A stretch of DNA of 64,000 nucleotides from Salinibacterium sp. (GTDB lineage Bacteria > Actinomycetota > Actinomycetes > Actinomycetales > Microbacteriaceae), in the NCBI GenBank assembly GCA_015234465.1, contig JADGNA010000006.1, positions 186,001-250,000 on the forward strand, in the 5' to 3' direction. This document shows positions 8,419-16,857 of this stretch, piece after piece. Position 1 is the stretch's first letter; each line of letters opens with the position of its first letter. The notes beneath the pieces were generated by a model. That model did no database searches, was not told the origin of the DNA, and saw only the letters and a list, made by a program, of their open reading frames with translations. The position numbers were made by a program, and so were the translations under genes.

Positions 8419-9348
8419 TCACTCGCCCAGCGCGGTCTCGAACTCCTCCTCAATGAGGTCCATGTTGACGGCCGCCCCGGCAGCGGATCCGGCGGCCAGC
8501 ACCATAGGCACCGTCTCGGCTGGCCGCGCGACGTTGCCGACCGCCCACACCTTCGGGTTGCTCGTGCGACCCGCCTTGTCGGTCTTCAAGAAGCCGCCGA
8601 GCTTTGATTCCTCGCGTTCGAGGGCAAGGCCGTCGAGGTACTCCTCGTTGGACTTCAGGATCGGCGTCGTGAAGAGCGCGTCCACCGGAATCACGTCGCC
8701 ACCCTGCAGCTCGACGCCCGTGAGGCGATCCTCCCTGACGACGAGCCGTGATGGCGGGCGCGACTCAACGATCACGCCCCGTGCCTGCAGGCGAGCCGAG
8801 ACATCCACCGGCAGGTCTCCCGACTCGGCGTTGAAGAACACGAGGCGCTCGCTCCACTGGCGCACGAGCAGCGCCTGGTGGATGCTCGCGGTCGACGAGG
8901 CGAGCACGCCAAGCCGGGCGCCCCGAAACTCCCAGCCGTGGCAGTAGGGGCAGTGCAGCACGTCCCTGCCCCAGCGCTCTCCCATGCCTGGCAGATCTGC
9001 GACGCCGTCACGGCATCCGGATGCCGCGATCACCCGCCTGCCCGAGAAGTGCTCGCCCGTCGCGGTCTCGACGTGCAGGAGGCGACCTTGCTCGCCCACC
9101 GTCGTGACCGAACCGTGGTGCAGCTCGACACCGTAGCGTCGGACCTCCTCGCGCCCCCGCTCAAGGTACTCAAGCGGCGAAAGTCCGTCGCTGCCGAGCA
9201 CACCGTGCATGTGCTCGGCGAAGCGGTTCCTAGACTCCCCCGCGTCGATCACGAGCACGCGCCGCCCGGCCCTGCCCAGTTGCAGCGCGGCGCTGAGGCC
9301 CGCTGAGCCACCCCCGATGACGATGACATCCCACTGATTGCTGTCCAC
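8419..9348 (-). CDS. NAD(P)/FAD-dependent oxidoreductase, thioredoxin-reductase-like
   Basis: The 309-residue flavoprotein has the FAD-binding motif DVIVIGGGSAGLSAALQLG at its start. A CPYCHGWE motif near residue 130 contains a CxxC pair like the redox pair of thioredoxin reductases, and the second FAD motif is VWAVGNVA. The pyridine-nucleotide motif (GVLASSTASIHQALL) is degenerate compared with GxGxxA, so the electron donor is uncertain. The GTG at 9348 is chosen because AAGGGGAG lies about 9 nt upstream; the open frame beyond is an Arg/Ser-rich shadow of the neighbouring gene. It is convergent with the helicase. Confidence 0.88.
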   Translation of the reverse strand: MDSNQWDVIVIGGGSAGLSAALQLGRAGRRVLVIDAGESRNRFAEHMHGVLGSDGLSPLEYLERGREEVRRYGVELHHGSVTTVGEQGRLLHVETATGEHFSGRRVIAASGCRDGVADLPGMGERWGRDVLHCPYCHGWEFRGARLGVLASSTASIHQALLVRQWSERLVFFNAESGDLPVDVSARLQARGVIVESRPPSRLVVREDRLTGVELQGGDVIPVDALFTTPILKSNEEYLDGLALEREESKLGGFLKTDKAGRTSNPKVWAVGNVARPAETVPMVLAAGSAAGAAVNMDLIEEEFETALGE

Positions 9349-9406
9349 CAGCACAGGCTCCCCTTGCTCCCGGGCACGCGCAAGGGGCGCAGCGCTCAGG
9401 GAGGAG

Positions 9407-10021
9407 CTACGCCTGGATCGTGATGATGCCCGTGTCGCTGACTGAGGGGGCCGGGGTCGCGGCGGGAGTTCCACGCGTCGGCTCGGCTGGGTCCCCGTGG
9501 GCCTCGACCGCGACCTCCGCCTGGAGCGGCTCGCTCGCAAGGATCGGGATCGTGCCCGTCGCGGTCGACTCCGCCTCCGCATCGGCGGGAATCACAGTGA
9601 TGGGCGTCGTGATGTCGAACGCGGCGATCTCCTCGGCGACTGGCACGAGAATCGGCCCGGTCGCGGCATCCAGGTGCGTCTCGTCGAGGTTGGAGTGCGT
9701 CTCGTCGGCCGAGATGATCGGCACCGAGACCGTCATCGGCAGGCGGCGACCGCGACGCACGATGATGACGGATGCGATGGCGATCGGCAGGGCGACGACG
9801 CTCGGGGCGGCGATCCACAGCGAGCCGGCGAGCACCCCGTAGACGCCCCACACGAGATAGCTGCCCGTAAGGAGCCACTGCGTCGTCTCGGAGATCCCCG
9901 CGAGCTTCGCCGGATCGTTGCGCGCGCCCCAGGTGATCCGGGCCTGCGGGATCCACATGAGGATCGAGAACGCGGTGCCGATGAATCCAAGCGCGTTCAC
10001 GACGATGCTGCCGATATCCAT
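9407..10021 (-). CDS. SemiSWEET/PQ-loop membrane protein with long C-terminal tail
   Basis: The first ~90 residues form three membrane helices: LGFIGTAFSILMWIPQA containing the PQ pair, TQWLLTGSYLVWGVYGVLAG, and APSVVALPIAIASVIIV. This is one PQ-loop triple-helix bundle as in SemiSWEET sugar carriers, which dimerise. The remaining ~110 residues are a soluble, acidic, Pro/Thr/Ala-rich tail not usual for SemiSWEETs, and probably disordered. Transport substrate unknown. It ends 58 nt upstream of the flavin oxidoreductase gene on the same strand. Confidence 0.8.
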   Translation of the reverse strand: MDIGSIVVNALGFIGTAFSILMWIPQARITWGARNDPAKLAGISETTQWLLTGSYLVWGVYGVLAGSLWIAAPSVVALPIAIASVIIVRRGRRLPMTVSVPIISADETHSNLDETHLDAATGPILVPVAEEIAAFDITTPITVIPADAEAESTATGTIPILASEPLQAEVAVEAHGDPAEPTRGTPAATPAPSVSDTGIITIQA

Positions 10022-10135
10022 AAGGCTGTTCTGGTCTTTCTGACGGTCCTGGGGAGAGCCCCCGAATGGACAGATGTTGCTAGGGCATCGGCGATGTCTC
10101 GCACATCATAAGCATGCGGACGGCCGCGGAAGAAG

Positions 10136-10175
10136 CCCCAGTTTCGCGACGCGCCGTGACCCCCGAAAACTGGGG
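10136..10175 (-). terminator. Hairpin after the DsbA-like gene
   Basis: Inverted repeat CCCCAGTTT with AAACTGGGG (10136-10144 and 10167-10175). The stem extends by two more pairs with one bulge. It lies 2 nt from the stop of the minus-strand DsbA-like gene. Confidence 0.6.
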
Positions 10176-10177
10176 TG

Positions 10178-10945
10178 TCAGGAGGCGATCTCCTCCACCG
10201 CGGCGCGCAGCTGCTCGGGGCTCAACAGTGCCTGCTGGCGCTCTCCGTTGATGAACAGCGTCGGAGTCGAGGCGATGCCTGCGTCGCGTGCGTCGAGCGT
10301 GTTCTGCTTGATCCAGTTGGCGTAGCGTCCCGACTCGACACACTCGATCAGCTCGTCTCCCCCGATGCCCTGGCCGTTGAGGAAGGTGGCGAACTGTTCG
10401 TTGTTCCAGGCATCCGTCGACGCGTCGTGCACCGCGAACAGAGAGGCGTGCGCGGTCGTCCAGCTCTCGGGCTCGTGAGCGGCGACGCAGGCGGCGGCAC
10501 TGCCGGCCCGGATGCCGTACTCGCTCACGACGTTGATGGGGTGGTACTCGACCGCGACGCCACCCTCGGCGATGAGTTCGTGCAGCGTCTGCCCCACGGC
10601 GGCCTCGTAGTCCTTGCAGTGGGGGCAGGAGAAGTCCTCGTAGAGCGAGATCGTGACGGGCGCATCCTCCGGCCCAACACGCACGGCCGTGCCCGCGATC
10701 TGGAACGGGATGTCGCTTGCCGCCCCCAGCGAGACGGTGGCGGTGTTCTCCGGGCTCGTGACCTCCCTGGCCGCCCGGTTGCCCATGACGACGGCGATCA
10801 CGATCGCCGCGACGACGACGAGCACGCCGAGGACGATGCCACCCTGGATGAGCGCGCGGCGGCGCGCCTCAGCCTTCTTCTCCCGCATGCGAGCCTCGTT
10901 GGCCTTCTGGCGGATTGCGAGCGTGCGGTCGTCCTTCTTGCCCAT
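10178..10945 (-). CDS. Membrane-anchored DsbA-family thiol:disulfide oxidoreductase
   Basis: The 255-residue protein has a short basic cytoplasmic N-terminus (KANEARMREKKAEARRR), one membrane anchor (GGIVLGVLVVVAAIVIAVVM) and an extracytoplasmic thioredoxin-fold domain. The active site is FSCPHCKDYE (CPHC, DsbA type), and the cis-Pro loop is ASTPTLFING. It probably forms or shuffles disulfides in exported proteins. The start MGKKDDRTLAIR at 10945 is chosen; the frame upstream overlaps a terminator hairpin. Confidence 0.9.
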   Translation of the reverse strand: MGKKDDRTLAIRQKANEARMREKKAEARRRALIQGGIVLGVLVVVAAIVIAVVMGNRAAREVTSPENTATVSLGAASDIPFQIAGTAVRVGPEDAPVTISLYEDFSCPHCKDYEAAVGQTLHELIAEGGVAVEYHPINVVSEYGIRAGSAAACVAAHEPESWTTAHASLFAVHDASTDAWNNEQFATFLNGQGIGGDELIECVESGRYANWIKQNTLDARDAGIASTPTLFINGERQQALLSPEQLRAAVEEIAS

Positions 10946-10976
10946 GCCCTCAACGATATCGATGTCCGGACATGGA

Positions 10977-11005
10977 GAACCCCCGGTGACGGGCACCGGG
11001 GGTTC
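10977..11005 (-). terminator. Strong hairpin between two minus-strand genes
   Basis: Perfect 12-bp stem (GAACCCCCGGTG and its complement) with a 5-nt loop. It lies 17 nt downstream of the stop of the 260-residue protein gene and 31 nt upstream of the DsbA-like gene, separating two transcription units. Confidence 0.8.
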
Positions 11006-11022
11006 CTCGCGTCAGAGGAGGA

Positions 11023-11796
11023 TCAGGCCTCGCTCATGGCCGTCTTCTCGGCCTGGCCCTTCGCCGCGTAGTAGGCGGCACGGGCGGCGATGCGACGCTC
11101 CTGCTCGGCCTGGCCCGCGTCGAGCACGTCCTGCGGAACCTCGACGTTGGGCACCCGGCTGACCGCGTTGTACTTGGCCATGTAGGCGTCGAGCTCCTCG
11201 CCCGACTCCCACGAGGTGATGAGGCAGTATCGCGGCTCGGTGCCGTTGTGGGCGACGGCGTGCCAGAGGCGCTGCGTGTCGACGATGATCTGTGCGCCGG
11301 CGGGCAGCGCGATGCGGTACTCGACGCTCGGGTCGGTGCGGTTCTCGCGGAGGACGAAGTAGCTGTCCTTGTCGTCCGTGAGGTTGAAGAAGCCACGGAC
11401 GACCCAGCCGGTGCCATCGGGGTTGAGACGGTTGTTGTCGTCCTGGTGGAGGTTGTACAGGGCATCCGCGTAGGTGTTCGGCAGGAGCTCGATCACGCGG
11501 CAACGGCCGACATTGGCGCCCGGCTCCATGGCACGCTCGGTGAGCGTTGGGGCCTTCTCGACCTGCGACGGGATCCAGACCCCGTCCTTGTCGGTGCGGG
11601 GCGGCGTGTGGTTCCAGAACCCGTTGACCTCGATCTCGCCCTTGGCGCTGGCCAGGGGCGCGAAGCGAGTCTCACCCGAGGACTTCCAGTCGACATACTC
11701 GATGTCGAGCCATTCCTTGGGGTCGATTTCGCGGTTGTACTTGTCGAGGACGACGTAGCCGGTCTCTTCGAGCGCGGCGGACTTGATGTAACCCAT
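11023..11796 (-). CDS. Conserved protein, possible Fe(II)/2-oxoglutarate-type beta-helix fold
   Basis: Unnamed family. The middle contains LHQDDNNRLNPDGTGWVVRG (an HxD-like pair), then RLWHAVAHNG (a possible distal His) and EPRYCLITSWESG (a possible 2-oxoglutarate-binding Arg). That order is the H-x-D...H...R pattern of Fe(II)/2-oxoglutarate oxygenases, but this is an inference. The last 40 residues are an Ala/Glu-rich helix. An ATG at 11808 is also possible; AAGGG lies between the two candidates, so the start is unsure. It is transcribed alone, divergently from the DUF262 nuclease gene. Confidence 0.7.
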   Translation of the reverse strand: MGYIKSAALEETGYVVLDKYNREIDPKEWLDIEYVDWKSSGETRFAPLASAKGEIEVNGFWNHTPPRTDKDGVWIPSQVEKAPTLTERAMEPGANVGRCRVIELLPNTYADALYNLHQDDNNRLNPDGTGWVVRGFFNLTDDKDSYFVLRENRTDPSVEYRIALPAGAQIIVDTQRLWHAVAHNGTEPRYCLITSWESGEELDAYMAKYNAVSRVPNVEVPQDVLDAGQAEQERRIAARAAYYAAKGQAEKTAMSEA

Positions 11797-11889
11797 GAGG
11801 TGGATCATCCCTTTCGTTGAGGGCCAGCACGTTTTAACAGGCCCAACTAAGGGGAGCCTAACATCCGGGGGTGAATAGACTCGGAGGCG

Positions 11890-13911
11890 ATGAGCACAGC
11901 CACGAATGTCGATGCCACCGCGGTCAACACGATGCGCTGGCTCTCAGATCCTGCCACCACGATCGTCGTTCCCGTCTACCAGCGCCAGTACCGCTGGGAC
12001 ATCGACGGATGCGAGCAGCTGCTGACAGACATCCGTGCGGTCGCAGACTCCCGCGACGGCCACCACCACTTCATCGGCTCGATCCTCTCGTCGGCGAGCC
12101 ACGACGGCGACTCGCGGGAACTCGTGCTGATCGACGGGCAGCAGCGCATCACGACCCTCATGCTGCTGGTGGCTGCCCTGCACCACGCCGTGCTGCAGCA
12201 TCCCGAGCTCACGGGCGACGTGACGCTCGCCGAGAAGCTGCGCGCCGTGCTCGCGAGGGCAGACGACCCGAACCGCACGAAGCTGCGGCCCCACCGCGAG
12301 TGGGCGCAGGTCTTCGAGAGTGTCGTGCTCGACCGGCGCGGGGCGGATGCCGAGCTGCGGGATTCGCGCTTCGACGACAACTACGCCTTCTTCCGCAGCC
12401 AGATCCCCGCGAGTGAGGTGCCCCGCATCTGGCGCGGCCTGCAGCGCCTCGAGCATGTCGCGATCGCCCTCCACGAGGAGGCGAACGCGCAGCAGATCTT
12501 CGAGAGCCTCAACTCGACGGGCGCACCCCTGCGCGACCACGAACTCATCCACAACTACGTGCTCATGGGGCTCACGCACGCCGAGCAGAGCGAGATCGAA
12601 GACGAGTTCTGGCTGCCGATCGAGCGCAACACGGGCACGACGATCGGCGAGTTCTGGCGGCACTACCTGATCGCGACGACGGGACGCGAGGTCGACACCG
12701 CGATCCCGCGCGCGGTCTACGACGCCTTCCGCCATGAGTTCCCCAGGCTCGACGTCGACACGCTGCGGGCCCGGGCGACCGAGTGGCGGGAGTTCTCGGA
12801 GATCTACCGCACCCTGCTGCATCCGGAGCTTGAGACGGATGCCACGGTCTCGCGCCACCTCGCATACCTCGGCACCTTCGGCCGGGGAATGTTCCCGCTC
12901 GCGATGCAGGCCTACCGCGACTATTCACGCGGCACCGCGAGCAGGGACGAACTCATCGAGGTGCTCGAGCGCCTGCAGTCACTCCTGCTGCGCCGCTCGG
13001 TCATCGGCCTCAGCACCAAGCGCCTCGTCGCGCGCATGTGCCGCGCGCGGCTCGAGGGCGCGGAGCAGCTGCTGCGGGCGATCGCCCGCGTCACGCCATC
13101 GGATGCCCGTGTGCGGGTCGCCCTCAAGTACGGGGCGCTCCCCCACCCCGCCTACGTGCTGGGTCGCATCGCGGGCGTCGACAGCACGGAGGGACTCGAT
13201 GTCGACCACGTGCTGCCGCTGGCCCCCGGCGACGCCTGGACGGGCGACGGCGAGCGCGGTTGGGCCGAACTGAGCGAGGACGAGCAGAACAGCCACCGCG
13301 CCCTCGCCCCGACGATCGGCAACCTGACGCTGCTCGAGGAGCACCTCGCGGAACGCGGCATGGAGGCGCCGTTCCCACAGAAACGCGCCGTCTACGGCGC
13401 CAGCGCGGTCGGCATCTCACGGGACCTCGCCGAGCTGCCTGCCTGGGGCACGGCGGCCATCGGCGAGCGCACGGCGGCCCTGACATCCGAGTTCCTGCGC
13501 ATCTGGCCCACCACGCCGGAGGTCGGCATCGACGACGACGGTCTCACGCCGATCCTCGACGCGCAGCGCCGCAGCGGGTGGCCGCGCGGGTGGGAGCGCG
13601 AGTTCGAATACGTCGAGTACCGGGGCGAGCACTGGGAGGTCTACGACGTCAAGTACCTCTTCAACCGCGTCTTCAAGCGCCTGTGGGCGGATGACCGGGC
13701 ATCCGTCATCGCCTTCACGGAGCAGCGCGGCGGCCCCATCTTCGACGAGCAGGCGTGGACGGGCCACTGGGACCAGATCGATGAGGGCCATTTCATCTAC
13801 ATGGGCTGGGACTCGAAGTACATGCTGACCGCCCTACAGGGGCTCCTCGAGGAGGCGGGCATCGCAGCCGAGGTCTTCGTCAAGTACTCCTACATCGGCG
13901 AGGCCATGTGA
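11890..13911 (+). CDS. DUF262/DUF1524 protein, GmrSD-like type IV restriction nuclease
   Basis: The 673-residue protein has the two-part layout of GmrSD enzymes, which cut modified (glucosylated or otherwise hypermodified) phage DNA. The N-terminal DUF262 domain shows VPVYQRQYRW and LIDGQQRITTLMLL, motifs linked to nucleotide binding and hydrolysis. The DUF1524 HNH-like nuclease domain shows LDVDHVLPLAPGDAW and the typical TIGNLTLLEEHL near residue 475. About 130 further C-terminal residues (VEYRGEHWEVYDVKYLFNRV) form an extra domain I do not recognise. It is a single fused protein, and no partner restriction genes are adjacent. Confidence 0.88.
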   Translation: MSTATNVDATAVNTMRWLSDPATTIVVPVYQRQYRWDIDGCEQLLTDIRAVADSRDGHHHFIGSILSSASHDGDSRELVLIDGQQRITTLMLLVAALHHAVLQHPELTGDVTLAEKLRAVLARADDPNRTKLRPHREWAQVFESVVLDRRGADAELRDSRFDDNYAFFRSQIPASEVPRIWRGLQRLEHVAIALHEEANAQQIFESLNSTGAPLRDHELIHNYVLMGLTHAEQSEIEDEFWLPIERNTGTTIGEFWRHYLIATTGREVDTAIPRAVYDAFRHEFPRLDVDTLRARATEWREFSEIYRTLLHPELETDATVSRHLAYLGTFGRGMFPLAMQAYRDYSRGTASRDELIEVLERLQSLLLRRSVIGLSTKRLVARMCRARLEGAEQLLRAIARVTPSDARVRVALKYGALPHPAYVLGRIAGVDSTEGLDVDHVLPLAPGDAWTGDGERGWAELSEDEQNSHRALAPTIGNLTLLEEHLAERGMEAPFPQKRAVYGASAVGISRDLAELPAWGTAAIGERTAALTSEFLRIWPTTPEVGIDDDGLTPILDAQRRSGWPRGWEREFEYVEYRGEHWEVYDVKYLFNRVFKRLWADDRASVIAFTEQRGGPIFDEQAWTGHWDQIDEGHFIYMGWDSKYMLTALQGLLEEAGIAAEVFVKYSYIGEAM

Positions 13912-13924
13912 CCTGGCGCCGCGT

Positions 13925-14602
13925 GTGACGACGCTCGGCATCATCGGGGCGGGCAAGGCGGGCATGGTGCTCGCACGGCTCGCCGCGGCATCCGGATACC
14001 GTGTGTTGCTCGCCCGTTCGGGTGACCCGGCGTTCATCCCGCTGGGTGCGGCCGACCGCGAGGGTGGCATCACCGCGACCACGGTGGCGGATGCTGCGGA
14101 GCGGGCCGATCTCGTCGTGCTCGCGCTCCCCCTCAGCGCGCACCGCACGCTGCCGGTGTCGGCGCTGGCTGGCAAGACGGTCGTGGACGCAATGAACTAC
14201 TGGTGGGAAACCGACGGCATCCGTCCCGACTTCGCTGACCCGCGCACCTCGTCGAGTGAGATCGTGCAGGCGTTCCTCCCCGAGTCGCGGGTTGTGAAGG
14301 CGTTCAATCACGTCGGGTACCACGACCTTGAAGATGAGCCGAGGCCGCCCGGCACGCCTGGACGCAAGGCGATTGCCTTCGCCGGCGACGACGCGGCAGC
14401 GAAGGTGGAAGTGGCACAGCTCATCGACGACCTCGGCTTCGATCCCGTCGACGCGGGCCCGCTCGCGGAGGGCATGCGCTTCGAACCCAACACGGAGCTC
14501 TTCGGCGCGGACGTCGACGCCCACGAGGTGCGTGCGATGCTGGCACGCTTTCCGACTTCGGCGCGCGGACTGGTGGTGGCGCGGGCGCGGGGACTCGCGT
14601 GA
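13925..14602 (+). CDS. NADPH-dependent F420 reductase-like oxidoreductase
   Basis: The 225-residue protein has an N-terminal Rossmann motif (LGIIGAGKAGMVLARLA) and the single-domain layout of F420H2:NADP oxidoreductases and related NAD(P)-binding proteins. DLVVLALPLSAHRTLP and the segment VVDAMNYWWETDG are typical. The cofactor and substrate cannot be decided from sequence. The GTG start at 13925 lies 13 nt after the DUF262 gene, so the two may be co-transcribed, although a functional link is doubtful. Confidence 0.8.
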   Translation: MTTLGIIGAGKAGMVLARLAAASGYRVLLARSGDPAFIPLGAADREGGITATTVADAAERADLVVLALPLSAHRTLPVSALAGKTVVDAMNYWWETDGIRPDFADPRTSSSEIVQAFLPESRVVKAFNHVGYHDLEDEPRPPGTPGRKAIAFAGDDAAAKVEVAQLIDDLGFDPVDAGPLAEGMRFEPNTELFGADVDAHEVRAMLARFPTSARGLVVARARGLA

Positions 14603-14722
14603 GGCTTCGGTCGTCCTCCCGCGCCCCCACTACTTTCGCGAGTGGCCAAACTTTGCGCCATAGGCCGGCGGATGGCCGAAACTCTGGCCACCCGGCGCAC
14701 TGGAATGTCGACAGGCGCTCGC

Positions 14723-15496
14723 TCAGCGCAGGTGTGACGCCCCGTTGAGGTCGACGACCGCGCCGGAGGCCCAGACGGCGGCGGGCGACGCGAGATAGAC
14801 GATCGTGTCGGCGATCTCCTCGGGGGTGCCGACCCGCCCGAAGGGGCTCTGGGCGCGCAGCTCGTCGCCGCGCTCGCCCGCGAGCTTCTCCTGCTGCCGC
14901 TCAGTCGCGACGAAGCCGGGGGCGACGGATGTCACGGCAATCCCGTGCGGCGCAAGCCGCTGTGAGATCGACTGCCCGAAGGCGTGCAGGGCCGCTTTCG
15001 TCGCGCCGTAGGCGGCGTGGTCTGCCTCGCCGCGGTAGGCGCCGCGGGAGCCGACGTTGACGATCGCGCCGGGAGCACCACGCTCCATGAGGTGCCGAGC
15101 GAAGGCCCAGGTCACGTGGGCGGGCCCGAGCAGATTTGCGCGGGTCATCGCGTCCCACGCGTCGACCCAGGTGTCCCAGTCGCTCGCGTCGATCGGGTGG
15201 GCGTTGGCCGCGTCAGGGCCGACCGCGGCGTTGTTGACGAGCACATCGAGGGTGCCGAGCTCAGCGACGGCAGTGTCGACGATGTGGCGTGCCGCGTCCG
15301 GCGTCGAGAGGTCTCCCCCGATGATCGTGTGCCCCTCGCCTGGCAGGAGGGCGAGGGTCTGCTCGGCGTCCTCGCGGGAACTGCCGTAGTGCGCAGCGAC
15401 GCGACTGCCCGCCCGCGCGAAGGCGATCGCGGTAGCGCGACCGATGCCCCGTGAGGCTCCCGTGATGAGCACACCGCGGCCCGTGGCATCCGTCAT
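14723..15496 (-). CDS. Short-chain dehydrogenase/reductase (SDR)
   Basis: The product is a classical SDR of 257 residues. It has the cofactor motif ITGASRGIGRATAIAFA, the NNAAVG motif, a Ser in NVGSRGAY, and the catalytic Tyr/Lys in AAYGATKAAL. The C-terminus (ASGAVVDLNGASHLR) is in the family style. The GTPEEIADTIVYLASP segment also fits 3-oxoacyl-ACP-reductase-like SDRs, but the substrate is unknown. The start ATG at 15496 has GAGGGGCGAAG upstream and gives the normal length; the frame continues to 15523 without support. Confidence 0.9.
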   Translation of the reverse strand: MTDATGRGVLITGASRGIGRATAIAFARAGSRVAAHYGSSREDAEQTLALLPGEGHTIIGGDLSTPDAARHIVDTAVAELGTLDVLVNNAAVGPDAANAHPIDASDWDTWVDAWDAMTRANLLGPAHVTWAFARHLMERGAPGAIVNVGSRGAYRGEADHAAYGATKAALHAFGQSISQRLAPHGIAVTSVAPGFVATERQQEKLAGERGDELRAQSPFGRVGTPEEIADTIVYLASPAAVWASGAVVDLNGASHLR

Positions 15497-15613
15497 TCTT
15501 CGCCCCTCGCGGATGCTCGCCATGACGCCGGTGGTGGCGCCGTATCCCCCGCGCTTCGAGGGTACATTGCGTGGGGTGTCGACGAGCAGTCGGGACTCGG
15601 TCGGTGCCTTCGG

Positions 15614-16219
15614 CTACCGCTGCATGAGCGCGTCGAGCCCAACCGCCATGGCGGCGGCGAGGCGAAAGTCGACGCGGGTGTCGGGCACGGTCACGGTGTA
15701 TCGGTCGCGGAGGCTCATTTGCCGTTCGCTCGACATGACGAGCTGACCGGTGGCCTTGTCGGTGAAGTCGAAGTGGAACGCGAACGGGAGCTCGACGAAG
15801 CGGCGAATGATCGCGATGGCCTGGTTGCGCTCCTGCCCGTAGGCGTCAATGCCGGGGCCTGCGAGGTGAAAGCTGGAGCGCAGCAGGCTCGCCCCGAAGT
15901 CTTTCTGGAACCACCCGATGGCAGCCCCGGATGCGTCGAACACGTCATAGACGGCGGCGAGGTCGATGGCCTGCCGCGCCTTAAAGGAGAAGACCGGCTG
16001 TGTGCGGGCCTCGTCCGCATAGAACGTGACCTGCTCCTTGAAGGCCATGCGTTTCTGTTGCGCGATCGCGATGACGCCGCCCTCGCTGCCGTCGGGGTTG
16101 GCTGCGCGGATCTCGTAGCGGTTCACCATCATGGTGAGCTTCTGCTTGACGAAGAACTGCGGGCGGTGGTCGACGCCGCCGGCGGGCGTCGCGGACGGGG
16201 TGGCGGATGTGTCGGTCAC
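15614..16219 (-). CDS. LURP-one-related/scramblase-like protein
   Basis: The ~200-residue beta-rich protein resembles the LURP-one/Tubby-like fold family. The start FFVKQKLTMMVNRYEIRA is followed by alternating strands (FKEQVTFYADEARTQPVFSF, then KARQAIDLAAVYDVFD). AAIGWFQKDFGASLLRSSFHL is the usual central motif. It has no signal peptide or membrane helix, and its biochemical role in bacteria is unknown. The GTG at 16219 is the most plausible start; the first ~17 residues are a Pro/Ala-rich leader. Confidence 0.78.
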   Translation of the reverse strand: MTDTSATPSATPAGGVDHRPQFFVKQKLTMMVNRYEIRAANPDGSEGGVIAIAQQKRMAFKEQVTFYADEARTQPVFSFKARQAIDLAAVYDVFDASGAAIGWFQKDFGASLLRSSFHLAGPGIDAYGQERNQAIAIIRRFVELPFAFHFDFTDKATGQLVMSSERQMSLRDRYTVTVPDTRVDFRLAAAMAVGLDALMQR

Positions 16220-16304
16220 CCGTACAGTATGGCGGCAGCGTCCCACAGATCCACAGCTCGGAGATCGCGCGCCGCCGACAGTGAACCTGCCGGGGCGAGT
16301 TCGT

Positions 16305-16697
16305 CTAGCGACTCTTGCGCGTCTCGCGGTCGTTGGCCTTCTGGATCGCGTCGACGAGTTCGTCTTTGTTCATGCGCGAGCGGCCGGGCACGTCGAGGCG
16401 CTTGGCGACGTCGTAGAGGTGCTCCTTGGTCGCGTTCGCGTTGACGCCGCCCTTCGTCTCGCCCTCTGAGCCGCGCCCGCCCGCTGCCTTCGTCTCAGAG
16501 GGACCGCTCGACGACTTCTTCTCCCAGTGATCGCCGACCTTCTCGTACTCGTGCTTGAGCGCCGAGAAGGCGGTGCGATGGGCACGTTCGCCCTCGCCGT
16601 AGCTGTCGACGGCCGAATCGTGGGCCTTGATCCAGATCTCCTGTGCGTGCTTCGGCGAGCGCTCGAGGGTCGAGGGAAGTTCCTTTGCTCCGGGCAT
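16305..16697 (-). CDS. ChaB-domain protein with Rho-N-like C-terminus
   Basis: The 130-residue protein has two parts. Residues 1-60 (AKELPSTLERSPKHAQEIW) are a ChaB domain, a small fold whose role is poorly known. After a Ser/Gly-rich linker, residues 90-130 (KEHLYDVAKRLDVPGRSRMN) match the Rho-termination-factor N-terminal SAP-like helix motif, which may bind nucleic acid. This fusion is common in Actinobacteria. The start ATG at 16697 is followed by the expected ChaB beginning and has AAGGAGGA about 7 nt upstream. Confidence 0.88.
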   Translation of the reverse strand: MPGAKELPSTLERSPKHAQEIWIKAHDSAVDSYGEGERAHRTAFSALKHEYEKVGDHWEKKSSSGPSETKAAGGRGSEGETKGGVNANATKEHLYDVAKRLDVPGRSRMNKDELVDAIQKANDRETRKSR

Positions 16698-16857
16698 CCG
16701 TGTCCTCCTTGGTCGTTGTGTTGCGACGGTAGGAGCGCGACCTCTGTATTGCCCGAACGTCTCACATCCGCCTCGTCGTCGCCCGCGTGATCACAGTGCC
16801 CCCGTGCTTCCCTCTCGGCGGCGGAGGGGCTGGCGCACCCATGGCTAGACTCAACGC

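Noticed and set aside
10175..11071. 298-codon plus-strand frame opposite the DsbA-like gene
   Set aside because: No signal, motif or ribosome site; the minus strand carries a CPHC thioredoxin-fold protein.
11944..12858. 304-codon minus-strand frame inside the DUF262 gene
   Set aside because: Shadow frame; DUF262 motifs on the plus strand are clear.
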